Below are positions 21,585 to 44,576 of a DNA stretch of 64,000 bases, piece after piece. The position numbers were made by a program, and so were the translations under genes. Within the stretch, counting starts at the first letter, position 1; every line of letters begins with the position of its first letter. The notes below the pieces were generated by a model. That model was not told the DNA's origin. It saw only the letters and a program-made list of their open reading frames with translations, and did no database searches. The stretch is from the NCBI GenBank assembly GCA_964017065.1, contig OZ024790.1, forward strand, positions 1,730,631-1,794,630. The letters are read 5' to 3'. Source of the DNA: Haliclona indistincta. Taxonomy: Eukaryota; Porifera; Demospongiae; Haplosclerida; Chalinidae.

Positions 21585-23206
21585 TTTCCAACGAGGACAC
21601 GGGAAACCGTCACCTACCGTACAATACTATAACGTATTACACGTGCTCAAACGGCGTTCGCGCTAGCGCGTAATATGCTTAACCGTGAAATAACCCGTTC
21701 AATGCCATAGTACGAAGTACCGTCAGTATCGTCTAATAGGAGCGTTATCGCTGTGTTAACAATGTATTACAGTACTCTGAATATTTTGCATATTATCATG
21801 TCGTGTTCATGCATATATTGAGCAGTTACCTTTGCTTTCGAAAGTCTACACGGTTTTGATGCTCGTAGCATAATATGATGCTGGAAGCTCAGAGTATCAC
21901 AAGCATATCATGCATCCATGAAGTATGCAGTTTGGCTAGTCAAGAAGACGATACCTTGCTATTATCGTTCAGACTATGAACCAGATCGATGAGCTGTATG
22001 AGTGCTTGCTCGGGCTTATTCCAATGCCAGTTAAAATAATGTTTACATCACAAGAGAACACCAGAGAAACCACTGACTGCTAAGCATATTCACCTGATTG
22101 ATCATGATGTGTTCATGAAGATGAGTACATAACACTATCTGTATGATCATGCTTTGAAGCCTAGTACTAGCTCCCTGTCACACCATCTAGTGGGCGGGTC
22201 ATGGCAGGCAGAGTGTCACAAAATTGTTTCGGCTTTTTGACCATGCCTAAAATCATCTAATGGCTGGAATCTCGAGATCGAGACAGCAAAACACTCTATT
22301 AAATCATTGAGTCAGTATGGATAAGGCACGTTTACTATAATTATCAGTCAAACCATAATATGTGTGGTCAAACACAACATAAACTATGTGAGTGCATGAG
22401 TGGGTGAACTTAAAACACAAAAATACCTTCAGTGCTTTAATTCAATCACAGGTACCATGCAATGAGTGGAGACAAAAATTCTTCATTACATGGGTCAAGC
22501 TAATACTAAACTCTACAAGTAACCCAATAATATTATAGTAGTATTACTTTATCTAGTAACTTAATAAGACACTACATACCTGCAGTTGTGCAGCTTACAT
22601 CACTGATGTAGGTGATACGCATTCATGATAGCTGTTAGAGCTGTAGTAGATAAGAGGTTAAACTAATCTTACAAAAAATAAGTACTACACTTACCTAGAT
22701 GATTTATAGATGAATGTACGAGAGAATAACTTTCAAGGACACAAGATAGTCAAAATGCATGATGCTGAACATTTTTTAGGCTACATCTGAAGAGACCAGA
22801 ACAGTTGATCAGCTAAAAATGAATTTTGTAAGTACATACGTTGCTTACCAGGTTGAAATTATAGCAAAGCAGTGTCTTCCACTGGATCGTGTGATTGCCT
22901 GCAAAATAGACCTTCATCAGTACGTACTAGGCTAGTAAGGAATGTTTGCAAACCAGCAGAACTGTTGTATTCAGTCAGCTCTGTGAAAGAGTGGGAAGTT
23001 GCAATAACGAGATATCTTGCAGACTTAGTATGGGGCATACCTGTTTTCAGAGTTTTGCACTGTCGTTTTCGCGCGCAAAACACGTGTGCTCCTTCTTGGC
23101 CAACGGCGCGGACGTGCACTGGCGTGACCGATATTTTTTATTACAGGTGTAGCGCGGGTGTGTCTCGCGCGTGAGACAGTGATTGCTGCTTTCTCAATCT
23201 CGAGCA

Positions 23207-25821
23207 ATGGCGCTTCGAGGAAGCTGTGTCGCTGTAGCTCTGCGGTCGTACCTTCGTCCATGGCGGTTGCCTCGGGCCGTGTGCAGCGCTGGAGCACTTC
23301 GCTATAGCAGCCACGACCGCCCGTTCTGGAAGAGGCACATAGGCCCATCCAGCAGTGACCTGGAAGAGATGTTGGAAGTGTGTGGAGTCAAGGTGCGTGT
23401 CTAGCTGCCTCACTCACACGTGATAGCTAGACACAGCTCGTGTATGACACGTGTGACTGTGTAAACTGTACGAGCTACAAGTAGCTGTTTGCTGTTCCTC
23501 TTTCTAGTCAATGGAGGAGCTCATTTCTAAGACAGTGCCCAAGGACATTGCAATAAAGACTCCTCTTCAACTGGAGCGACCATTTTGTAAGCTATCAAAC
23601 CAGTTTGACCTGTTCCAATCCATAGTGCTAAAGCAACACTCACTGACCATTGTTGATCTTTTCTCTGTGATCATATTCCAGTGTTTACACTGCCTAGATT
23701 TTGTTAGTATTCCTTCATAGTAGTTTCAAACTATGTACCACTGTATACACTGTGTTGCTTGCTCTGTAGCTCTCAATGATAAAACACCTACTGGTTTCAT
23801 TATCAGTTCTAGGCTTCTAGCACTGGTCCTATTTTTAAAATAATTTATTTTGTTGCATCCTAAGCTAACAGGGATAAGCTAACCAGCTACGGCTATTACC
23901 AATGGCAGTATCCAGGGTTTTAAGTACATTTGTTTCCTGGTTGCCCTCCCAGTGACCCTCATGCCTGGTTATGAACCAGTGACCCTCTTCCAAATATAGA
24001 AGGTTCAAATACAACAGTAACCTTACAGAAGGTGTAAAAGCTATGTCAGTATTGAGACAGATAAAAGGATTTTGTTCCAGCAATAATATTTACATGTACT
24101 AGTTAAACAACGGTACCGAGGGCGGTATGGAATATACACGAGGGCAATTTAATTAGAGCCCGAGGGCCGCAGGCCCGAGGGCTCTAATTAAATTGCACGA
24201 GTGAATATTCCATACTGCCCGAGGGACCGTTGTTTAACATGTTTGTATTCGACTGCGTGGGCGTTTTCCACGTCTATTTTTAGAGCGTTGCTATATTTAG
24301 TAACCCATGTGCTTATTGCCAAGACAAGATGGACGACAACCAAGAGAACAATCCTCCAGCTCCTCCTAACAAGAAACCATGCTTGTCTCTTTCACTCAAG
24401 GGAAAGGGCAAGGGAAAGGGTCGCTTTGCTAGTCCATTGCCACTGGAGGAAATGTCATCTGTATGCGAAGGATATACTCCAGCCAACACATCGAAGAACA
24501 CAGACTGGGCTGTTCGTGTATTCAATGAATGGCGCAAGGCTAGACCAACAGAGGAGGAAGGCGAGTGTCCACCAGATTTGTTAGAGTGCCCTTGCGCTGA
24601 GAAACTAAACTTTTGGTTAGCAAGATTTGTGGTGGAGTGTCGGCGTGTAGATGGTAAGCCCTATCCAGTATCTACCTTGTATCAGGTACTTGCCGGGTTA
24701 CTTAGGTATTCACGTTCTATATCTGTCGACTGTATAAACTTTTTAGACAAGAAAGATGCAAGATTTGCTTCCTTTCGAGGTGCTTGTGACACACTATCTA
24801 GAGAGTTGAGAAAAGAAGGAATCGGTGCCGAAGTTAAACATGCAGCGATTTTTACTCCAGAGGAGGAAGAGCAGCTATGGAACACTGGGCAGTATCACTA
24901 TGAACACTGGGCAGTATCACTTGAACACCTGTAGTGTTACTTTATTATTGTGATAATTATTTATTGTGGTTGAGACCCACTAGTAAGAAGAATTTGTTAT
25001 TGTGATAATTATTTATTGTGGTTGAGACCCACTAGTAAGAAGAATTTGAAGGGGTATATTAAGGCGTGAGCATTAGCAGTCGAGTACCTTCCGGTAGGAT
25101 ACCACTCCTGCCAAATGTTGTTGTTCACGTGGTCAATACTGTACCATGTTAATTTTTGGGGGGGCTGCTATTGCCAGTTTGCAGATTGGTCTGTTCCTTC
25201 GGACAATTTCTGCAACCTGGCGATGTGCGAGGCCGAGTGCAATATATTGCCCTAGGACTGCAATATATTACATACCACCATGGTATGGAATATATTGTTC
25301 TGGCCGTGCCTTTGATACGCCCACGCAGTGGGATACAAGTAGGTTGAAGAACTTGTGTGATTTTTCTGTTTTCATTACCACATGTTAGCTTTCAATCACA
25401 TGTACTGTACACAAAATAAAATCTATTTCATCTTTAAAAGTTTTTAAACATCAGTTATGACGTGTTTACTGTTTGTACAGCAATGATAGCTTTGGTGTTT
25501 CTGGCTTTAGCTGTCTATTGGTAGCTTGTCCAGTAATTAGTTTACATGTCTCTCTCTTTGTGTCTAGATGCATGGTACCTTATTAGTTGCTTAGCTATGC
25601 TGATATTGTGGCTGCTTGCAGCTGTTAAAGTGCGCCAAATTATAGTATCTAATAGCTATGCTCTGTGATCATTAGTTTATTATCACTCACTTGTGATAGT
25701 TACTAGATTATACTGTTCCTCTCAATAGTCTCTTGTTAGAACAGTCTCATGGTTGCTACACTATAGCTCTTTCCCTCCCCTCTCTCCCTCCCTCCCTCTC
25801 TCTCTCCCCCTCTCTCTCCCT

Positions 25822-25877
<56 letters not shown>

Positions 25878-27571
25878 CCTCTTTTTCTTTAATATCAATA
25901 AGCAACTTTTGGCAAAGCACCAAAGCCTTGAATAACCGAAATACAATAAATTTCGTATTTAACACCATTTTCATTTTGCATTAATTCTTGTTGGTTCTTT
26001 ATTGACTAAAGCCATAGAATGTGTGTAGTAGGAAGTAGCTGTATTGGTGCAGACTTACATGTTCGTGTAATCACTTGTACCAGTACATAGTGTTAGGTTT
26101 TTGAAGAATACTTTGTCCTCATCACTATAGAGACACACAGTGTGTGACTGTGAACATCAACAGTATCCTTTTAATAAAGATCGTCCATCAGTTCACTGCA
26201 TGAGCTCAGATGCAAATTGTGTCTTAGCCTCTTACTGAAGGTGTTAGCACTGTATTTAGCAGACTTATGCAGCTTAAACGTTGTTCACTGTGAGTTTAGC
26301 AGTCTATGCTTGTAATAAAGTGTCTTTGGTGCTTATCAGAGCAGCATTGCCCTGCAGGAGGCAGATTGATAATGTTGTGTTGAGCTACATGTGTCTTTCG
26401 ATAACATGAGCTACATGTGTCTTTCGAGAGCAAGTATGACGCTTATCGAACTGTGCTACAATTTAACCAGACATAACTTCACCACCATGCATGGTGCACT
26501 AAGTTTGGTAGAAGTAGAGAGCTTTGGTCAAAGAAAGTAATTTTGGTTCTGTGATGAGTAGTATTGTACTATCATGAGAGGAGTTCATAGGACACACATC
26601 ACTTGATATACACACCAAAGCATTCAAATACACTGATTGTGTATATTATCCTGGGTAGACAATACAACCATAGATATTATTATACTAGATACTATCTATG
26701 GTACAACTACATAGATAAGCTCCAGGGGGAGCCCCAGCAAAACAATAATACACATAAGAAAAAACAAGTAAAGTTGGCATACAGTTAGTGACATCAACTA
26801 AAATAATAAATAGTTATGATATTCTCTCTCCCTCCCTCTCTCTCTCTCTCTCTCCCTCTCTCTCTCTCCCTCCCCCTCTCTCTCTCCCTCCCTTCCTCCC
26901 TCCGTCTCTCCCCCTCCCTTCCTCCCTCCGTCTCTGTCTCTCCCTCTCTCTTGTGGTGTTCTCCTCTCTCTTAGTGGTGTTTTATCACTATAGTTGTAAA
27001 CATCACATTTTGTAGCTAGTATGAGTCAGTGAGTGATGTAATACAGTGTGGTTTGCTCACTGAGCTGTGAATACTCGTTGTCAATGGTAACCATACTAAT
27101 GAGGCTAATGAATATAGTTGTGTGGTGAAGTGTCTTGACAACATACCGCCCACCACTCTGTGAATCCTGATAGAAGAAATGGCTTTTTACCTCAACTATG
27201 AACAAATGTGATAATGACTTTGATGCTATGGCAGTTACAAGTTCTATTTGAAATGCACCTCCAAGTACTCCTAGCTGTTGTGTCTAGCATCTGAGCACAG
27301 GTTTGGCTGACTAGCTGTTGGATGCTGTAAAAAGTAAAAATCTCCCCTTTTGAACCTTGACATAACGTTATGACCATTTTCTAACCTCTGATATGCTGTT
27401 TTGTTGAAGATTTGATTTAATCTCTTCCTTCCCAGCTGAGTATGAGTTCTCGAAGCATGTTGATGAGCTAGTGAAGGAGAACCAGTTGTTTCGATCCTAC
27501 ATTGGTATGGGTTACTATGGCACCATCGTACCACCTGTCATCAAGAGGAACATACTGGAGAACCCAGGATG
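23207..27571 (+). CDS. GLDC: Glycine dehydrogenase (P-protein), exons 1-3, copy 1
   Basis: Mitochondrial PLP enzyme of the glycine cleavage system. Exon 1 (23207-23392, 62 codons) has an Arg-rich, acid-poor presequence, then [17 protein letters not shown], the conserved N-terminal motif. Exon 2 is 23508-23586 ([20 protein letters not shown]). Exon 3 is 27436-27571 ([19 protein letters not shown], then RNILENPGW), with phase and splice sites consistent. Intron 1 is 115 bp; intron 2 is 3.8 kb and carries the Crypton remnant and CT-rich microsatellites. The next exon expected from vertebrate GLDC (TPYQPE region) is not found downstream; the interval is filled by nardilysin exons on the other strand. 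The next recognisable GLDC exon is at 61319. This copy is therefore incomplete. Confidence 0.93.
24102..24238. repeat. Hairpin at the Crypton 5' end
   Basis: GTTAAACAACGGTACCGAGG...GGAATAT is mirrored by ATATTCCATACTGCCCGAGG...GTTGTTTAAC, with inner CAATTTAATTAGAGCCCGAG / CTCGGGCTCTAATTAAATTG arms. It lies 90 bp upstream of the recombinase start. Confidence 0.85.
24329..24934 (+). pseudogene. Crypton tyrosine recombinase, N-terminal part only
   Basis: 201 codons: a low-complexity basic start ([10 protein letters not shown]), then the N-terminal SAM-like DNA-binding region ([52 protein letters not shown]). The conserved spacer [11 protein letters not shown] follows, after which the frame ends. 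The catalytic half (R...HxxR...Y) is missing. The same block order is seen in the full-length gene at 49801-51543, at low identity. After the stop the sequence is a duplicated AT-rich 53-mer. Confidence 0.85.
25342..27435. other. GLDC intron 2 remainder with CT microsatellites
   Basis: Intronic. (CCCT/CT)n tracts lie at 25768-25880 and 26822-26955 (interrupted by CCCTCC). No coding region supported: the open frames over these tracts are low-complexity. The duplication with 53.5-56.15 kb ends at about 25540. Confidence 0.6.
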
Positions 27572-27835
27572 GTAAGTGACCATGTCAAAGAGCTTCATGT
27601 ACATGTAGATGCTACTGGTTTGAGCCTTTTTGCATTTTGCATGACAAGTCTCGGATGTGCCCAATCAAGATAAAATTATCTCCAGCTAAGATAAAAGTCT
27701 GAAGATTGCTATATATTTCCAAGCCTCCTCCCACTCTTGACTAATGACTAAAATCAAAGACAAAAGAATTATTAAAGTTAATAATTTACAATAATAATTT
27801 ACTTTACTTTATTTACTTTTATAATTTACCTTCAG

Positions 27836-38717
<10,882 letters not shown>

Positions 38718-38887
38718 CCTAGCCTCGCTCCAGACACACCTTCTCGAGCAAAACACGTGCGTTTCGCGCGTAACTTTAAGTATCCGGAGGTGCACGGACA
38801 TGCAAGAAAGTGGAGTGGGAGGGGCTCGAACTGCTGCATATAGCTATGAATGCTAGCTGATACTATTGATGACTGCATGCTATTGTT

Positions 38888-38975
38888 CTTCAATGGAGGA
38901 GCTCATTTCTAAGACAGTGCCAAGGACATTACAATATAGACTCCTCTTCTACTGGAGTAACCATTTTTAGTGGAG
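38888..38975 (+). pseudogene. GLDC: Relic of GLDC exon 2
   Basis: CAATGGAGGAGCTCATTTCT through CAAGGACATTACAAT... to AACCATTTTTAG matches GLDC exon 2 of both main copies (23508-23586 and 55283-55361), with a one-base loss (GTGCCAAGG for GTGCCCAAGG), several substitutions, a lost acceptor and a lost donor. It sits 170 bp from the nardilysin start on the opposite strand. Confidence 0.8.
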
Positions 38976-39231
38976 CTGGTCCCTTGCTCAAACTATCAGA
39001 TGTTGCATAGTCTAGCTTGTGGTGCAGAAAGATTGAGCTTCTGACTAGCTGGGCTGACATTGTAACAACACTATTACTAGATCACTAACTAATTTTGATC
39101 TATTCTGAGTCAAACACTAATAGCTCAGACAATTTATTGTTGGCTTTGACGATCTCATTCCCCAATACAAGATTTGAACTAGTGACCCTTGGGTTGTGAG
39201 GACAAGACACTGACCAGAGAACCACCAGGGA

Positions 39232-39345
<114 letters not shown>

Positions 39346-39349
39346 TCAC

Positions 39350-39574
39350 CGTGAGAGTGATGGTGCAGGAGAACAAGACAAGTGATGAGTTATACTCATA
39401 ATCCTCCTCTCCATTACCTGCTACCAGTTCACCAGCTAGCTGCCTGCAGTATGAAGAGTGTCAGTAACAAGAAGAGGTCATGATCACCATCCTCACCTTT
39501 TCCTAAGGTATGATATAACACTGCCCTTCCCCTCATGACCTAGTAACCATCCCAGATAGTCCATTGGCTTCACT
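39350..39574 (-). pseudogene. NRDC: Second copy of two nardilysin exons
   Basis: Exons 39574-39497 (78 nt; PMNYLGWLLGHEGKGSVISY) and 39443-39350 (QLAGELVAGNGEEDYEYNSS, then SCTITLT). Both are in frame, with intact splice sites. They correspond to 29021-28946 and 28892-28793, but here the first exon has the two bases (AT) missing from the other copy. They lie upstream of the nardilysin start codon in transcriptional order, so they cannot belong to that transcript. They came with the 5' flank of ROCO3. Confidence 0.85.
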
Positions 39575-39940
39575 CTACAGCACACACACAACTAAGACTG
39601 AATCACTCATAGAGATACATACCACAATTTGCTACTCAGTAAAGTGCTCAGACCCTTGAAATAATTATGTTCTTGAAAAAATTTTCTCAAAAATCATATT
39701 TGGTCACATACTAACAAAGAAATCTGTTTGTGCATTATTTTCATGATAATTGGATTCAGTGCCTGAGCATTACAAATGAAGCTAGAACCATTGATATTAG
39801 TGATATTGCCCTGTACAGCATCATGTGATCCTCATATACATGATATGATTCATGATTATTGCATTACCATGTTTGGTCAATTCTTGTAAGGGTGTGGCAC
39901 CTATAGTGAATCTAATTAGTCGAAGAAGACCTCAGCAACA

Positions 39941-42900
39941 ATGTCGCTGGAGAGAGAGTGTGTGAGGGCATTCACATATGGGAACAAACAAGATGCCGAG
40001 AGACTGCTACCACTGATAACACAACCAGCTGACATCAGGACAGAAATATTCCTTCCTTGGAATGCTAAACAGGTCTCTCTGCTCCACCTGGCAGCTCGTC
40101 ATTGTGGCTGGATGGATACCATCATTGACCTAATAACAAAGTACAAGTGTGACAACAACTGTAAGGACTCTCATGGACGCACTCCACTACACTATGCTGC
40201 CCGAAAAAATCACCTGGAGGTGGTAAGGTACTTGATACATGAACAACACTGTGACCCAATGACTAGAGACAATGATGGTGACATACCACTTCACCTTGCT
40301 TGTCACTATGGATATCTCGACATTACCAAGTACCTCATCAGTGAGGCACAATGTAACCCATCATGTGAGAACAAGAATGGTGACACACCACTTCACCTTG
40401 CTTGTAACCATAGCCACATTGACATTGTACAATACTTGCTATCTAATGGCAAAGTAAACCCACTGGCTAAGAACAGAAGTGATGAAACTCCAATGTACGA
40501 ACTAAACCATACAATTAGACTACCTCTGCTCCACCTGGCAGCTCGCCATGGCTGGATGGATATCATAATTCACCTATTAACAAAGTACAAGTGTGACACC
40601 AACTGTAAGAACTCCAATGGACGTACTGCACTATACTATGCTGTCATCAACAATCACCTGGAGGTGGTAAGGTACTTCATCAATGAACAACACTGTGACC
40701 CAATGACTAGAGACAATGATGGTGACACACCACTTCACATTTCTTGTCACTATGGACATCTCGACATTACCAAGTACCTCATCAGTGAGGCACATTGTAA
40801 CCCATCATGTGAGAACAAGAATGGTGACACACCACTTCACATTTCTTGTCACTATGGCGGACATCTCGACATTACCAAGTACCTCATCAGTGAGGCACAT
40901 TGTAGCCCATCATGTGAGAACAAGAATGGTGACACACCACTTCACCTTGCTTGTAACCGTAGCCACATTGACATTGTACAATACTTGCTATCTAATGGCA
41001 AAGTAAACCCACTGGCTAAGAACAGAAGTGATGAAACTCCAATGTACGAACTAAACCATACAATTAGACTACCTCTGCTCCACCTGGCAGCTCGCCATGG
41101 CTGGATGGATATCATAATTCACCTATTAACAAAGTACAAGTGTGACACCAACTGTAAGAACTCCAATGGACGTACTGCACTATACTATGCTGTCATCAAC
41201 AATCACCTGGAGGTGGTAAGGTACTTCATCAATGAACAACACTGTGACCCAATGACTAGAGACATTTATGGTAATACACCACTTCACTATGCTTGCAAAT
41301 ATGATCTCCCCCAAATTGCACAATTCTTAATATCTATTGGTAAAGTGGACCCACTAGCTAAGAACAACGAAGGCAAGAGTCCTCTGGACTATGCTAGTAG
41401 ACATGGTTATGATCTACTGAAACTGTTCCAGTCTTTTCCACAATGTGAGAGAGACTTTCCCGTGCACACATACACGAAACTCATCCTAACTGGATACAGT
41501 GGAGCTGGCAAGACCACCATATCTCGACTCATTCTCCTCTTAGCTAGTAAACCAGAAACTGGCTTCTTCTCTAGGCTATCATCAGTTCGTGTTACTAATG
41601 TAGAATGCCTCACTGCTGGAATCATACCTCTCCATGTCGAGAGCAAGGTCAACGAGCTTGGTAACATGGTAATATACGATTTCGCAGGACAACAAGAGTA
41701 CTACTCTAGCCATGGTGCTGTACTGGAACGCATCATGAGGAATTCTGCCGCTATCTTTGTTTGTATCGTAGACCTGAGCCAGTGTATGGACAAGATCAGT
41801 GAGTCCATGCACTACTGGATCAGTTTCATAGAGAACGCTTGCAGCTCAGCCCATGCAGGATCATCACACGTCATCATTGTTGGCAGCCATGCTGACATGG
41901 TCAAGTTATCACAAGAGCTAAAGGAGAAGAGCTCACTAGTGGAGAGCATAGCAGAGAACAGAGTGAAGCAACTTTCATACAGAGGATTTGTGAGTATGGA
42001 CTGCCGAGAGTCAAAAACAAAAAGAGCGCGTCATCTCCGATCTTACCTCTCAACCAGTCAACAAGCCATACTATCATCCCAGCCCAGCATGAGTTTGTTC
42101 TGTCACATGTTGTATGCTTTTCTTCGTACAAAGCTTAAGAAGACAGGCTGCACACTGGAAGAGTTGGCCTCAACATTATCCTTAGAGGAAGATTTCTCTC
42201 CTGACCCTCCCGTTCTCGATGAGTTGTTAACCTCCCTCAGTGACAAGGGTCTTATTCTGTTCATACAAGGCAAAGAGCATCCCCAGTCTAGCTGGGTGGT
42301 GGTGGAGAAAGAAGCCTTGCTGAGAGAGGTCAACGGAACACTATTCGCTCCTGAAAATTTCAGGCAGTATCGTCAAGTAGCCAGTAACACTGGTATAGTG
42401 CCCATCACGACCCTTGAGGAGTTGTTCCCACAGTACAGCTCAGAGATGCTTATCGGCTGTCTCGAGAGTATGGAATTCTGTCATCCAGTGGACCTCTCTA
42501 CACTTCAAGCCACTAACCTCAAACCTACTTCAACATCCCTTCCATCAGGAGCGAACCACCTCTTCTTCCCGAGTCTTGTTAAAGAGCATCGACCTGGTGA
42601 CCTCCCCTCCCCAAGGTTTGGCTGGTGTCTGGGGTGCAGTGACCCTCACCAGTTTTTCAGCAATCGTTTCCTACATGTTCTTCTCCTTCGACTTGCATTT
42701 ACATTTCCTCTGACGAGCAAAGATCGTTCACTCTCTCCCTCTCTGTGTGGACTTGAGCGACAGTGTGAGGTGTGGCAAAAAGGAATTTTCTGGACAAATA
42801 ATTCTGGAGAGTCCACTATAGTAGAGATTGTAGACCTCAATCGTTGGGTCATTGTGCTGGTGTCTGAGAAGACCAGAGAAGCAGCACAGACCTGCAGCAG

Positions 42901-43938
42901 TGTCATCAGGATGATCCTCGACCTCCAACACCAGCTGTGTAGTGCTGTCACCACATGTGAATGTCTCATCTCTCCCTCTCTACTCGACCGCTATCCCTTT
43001 GATGCCTTGCCCGACACTGACCTATTTGATCTACCTACAGTAGCTAGGTCGATGCTTCTTTACCACAAGTTTCTTTTGGACAAAAGCAAAGGAACAAACA
43101 AGCTCTCAACAGATGATGCTCTATCGTGTGAGCCTTACTACCTCTTGCAACCCTCCTCTGTGTGTCAGCTCTTCAACCAAAGCATGGCTAGCCAGCCTGT
43201 TCCTGATCCTCTCCTCCAAGAGGTACTCAGGTACTGCCAGCTGCCCCACCAGAAGCCACGAGACCACAATGAGCTCAGAGAGTGTGTCAACAAGCACAGT
43301 ATATTTGCTGGTAGAAACCCTCTGGTGAGTCGCAGTGTGCAGGCTGTACTGTAGCATGTGATGGTATGTTTCTCTGGTGTGTACAGGAGGTAGCTGAACT
43401 GAAGGAGGACGATATCATCAGACACACAGCTACTGATACACAGCTACCCACAGCTACAGCTACTGATACACAGCTACCCACAGCTACTGATACACAGCTA
43501 CCCACAGCTACTGATACACAGCTACCCACAGCTACTGATACACAGCTACCCACAGCTACTGATACACAGCTACCCACAGCTACTGCTGGTGTTAGAGGAG
43601 ATCTGAATAGATCACTCAGTGAGTGTGATAAGGAGCATTGTGTACATTGTTAATTTTATTTCATAGCTGAGAATGACTTGTGTGATGTGTTGGAGGTTGT
43701 GGATGATATCAATGACTGGAAAGATCTTGGACTAAGACTAGGTCTTCTCTACTCCACACTAGAGAGGATAGACTGTGAGCAGCGAGGCAGAATAGCTAGC
43801 TGTAAGATAGACATGCTCTCAGCATGGCTACAGCAACGAGACATTGTACAACAGAAGGGAGTCCCTTCATGGAGCGTGTTGAGAGCTGCACTGAAGAAGA
43901 TAGGAGAGCATGAGACAGCTGACAGGATCAGTAACTGA
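39941..43938 (+). CDS. ROCO3: ankyrin-Roc-COR-Death protein, intact
   Basis: Predicted 1295 residues in three exons: 39941-43324, 43387-43618 and 43667-43938, all phases consistent. Start MSLERECVRAFTYGNKQDAE. Ankyrin repeats run to about residue 500 and include an exact internal duplication (40411-40714 equals 40960-41263). Roc has P-loop GYSGAGKTT (about 517), DFAGQQEYY (about 579) and VGSHADMV (about 648). The COR-like region follows (YAFLRTKLKKTGCTLEELAS onward). Exon 2 encodes several ATDTQLPT octads between COR and the Death domain. Exon 3 is the Death domain (DINDWKDLGLRLGLLYSTLE, MLSAWLQ, VLRAALKKIGEHETADR). The Roc region is nearly identical to ROCO2 except in scattered codons. It probably acts as a GTP-switched scaffold recruiting other Death-domain proteins (inference from architecture). 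Confidence 0.9.
43420..43590 (+). repeat. Coding 24-bp minisatellite in ROCO3
   Basis: Units GCTACTGATACACAGCTACC plus CACA, reading ATDTQLPT; about six to seven units with one 12-bp partial unit. Equivalent positions: ROCO1 16705-16805 (about four units), ROCO2 none, ROCO4 52461-52990 (about 22 units). Confidence 0.9.
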
Positions 43939-44567
43939 TGGTGAGTTATGACCACAGCAAAGCACAATTCACACGCAATTATTAATAGAGTATACTTTCT
44001 TTAATTCATTCAAAAAATGTATTCTCAAAGAACTCTCCAAGTTTCATTGAAGAGCAAAGTGCAATGATCTGCTTAACACATGTTCACACCAGTTGCCATT
44101 AGATTGTCATGCAGACAACGATCACGTCATGTGACGTAAGCATGAAACTTCTCTGCTCGCTAAACAGCAAGATAACTGGTCTAGTCACGGTGTTAAACTG
44201 GTGTGTCTCACGCCCTTTCTTCACCTGAGAGATGACTGCTTTAGTACAACAACTAGCAGCATGCTATCTGTTCAATGCCACACCCACATCCAATCCAAAT
44301 ACACTTGAATGAGCACTAAATCTAAGTAAACCCCTAGTACAGACAGCCATAAATAGCGGTGTCCGCACTGACAACCCGGCCGGGTCATATCCGGGTTGAA
44401 ATCAAACCCGACTTACCCGGATTGAGTGCGCGTCCGCACTCGACCTGGATCAATGCAAGTCAGGTCCATGCATCAGTCCAAGGTAGCGTTTATAGCACTA
44501 GCATGAGAGCTTCTTGACAATGTACATGTATGTCTTTATCTAGTGCTTGAGCGCTCAGGGAACGTCT
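43939..44567. other. ROCO3 downstream region
   Basis: No gene seen. At 44360-44470 there is an imperfect palindromic block (GTCCGCACTGACAACCCGGC ... GCGCGTCCGCACTCGAC) with ACCCGG/CCGGGTT motifs, similar in style to the AACCCGG-bearing termini at 45145-45270 and 46870-46885. Confidence 0.4.
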
Positions 44568-44576
44568 CCAGTGTGC

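Larger units (their letters stand above)
24099..25341 (+). mobile_element. Truncated Crypton-like insertion in GLDC intron 2
   Basis: Compared with the uninterrupted duplicate (TTTACATGTAGGTTGAAG at about 55935), copy 1 carries 1243 extra bases between ACATGTA (ending 24098) and the resumption GTAGGTTG (25339). GTA occurs at both edges. The insert begins with a hairpin (24102-24238), then a tyrosine-recombinase-type gene start (24329), and has a 53-bp tandem duplication at about 24938-25045. Short direct repeats rather than larger target duplications fit Crypton integration. Confidence 0.82.
21797..25540. repeat. Segmental duplication, copy 1 (with GLDC exons 1-2)
   Basis: Colinear and highly similar to 53500-56150, from TATCATGTCGTG at 21797 through GLDC exons 1 and 2 to TTGTCCAGTAATTAGTTTAC near 25520. 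Copy 1 contains a Crypton insertion absent from copy 2. The part before GLDC (21.8-23.2 kb) holds no convincing gene. Further left, copy 1 has about 4.5 kb (17.3-21.79 kb) that copy 2 lacks, between the ROCO Death exon and this block. Confidence 0.85.
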
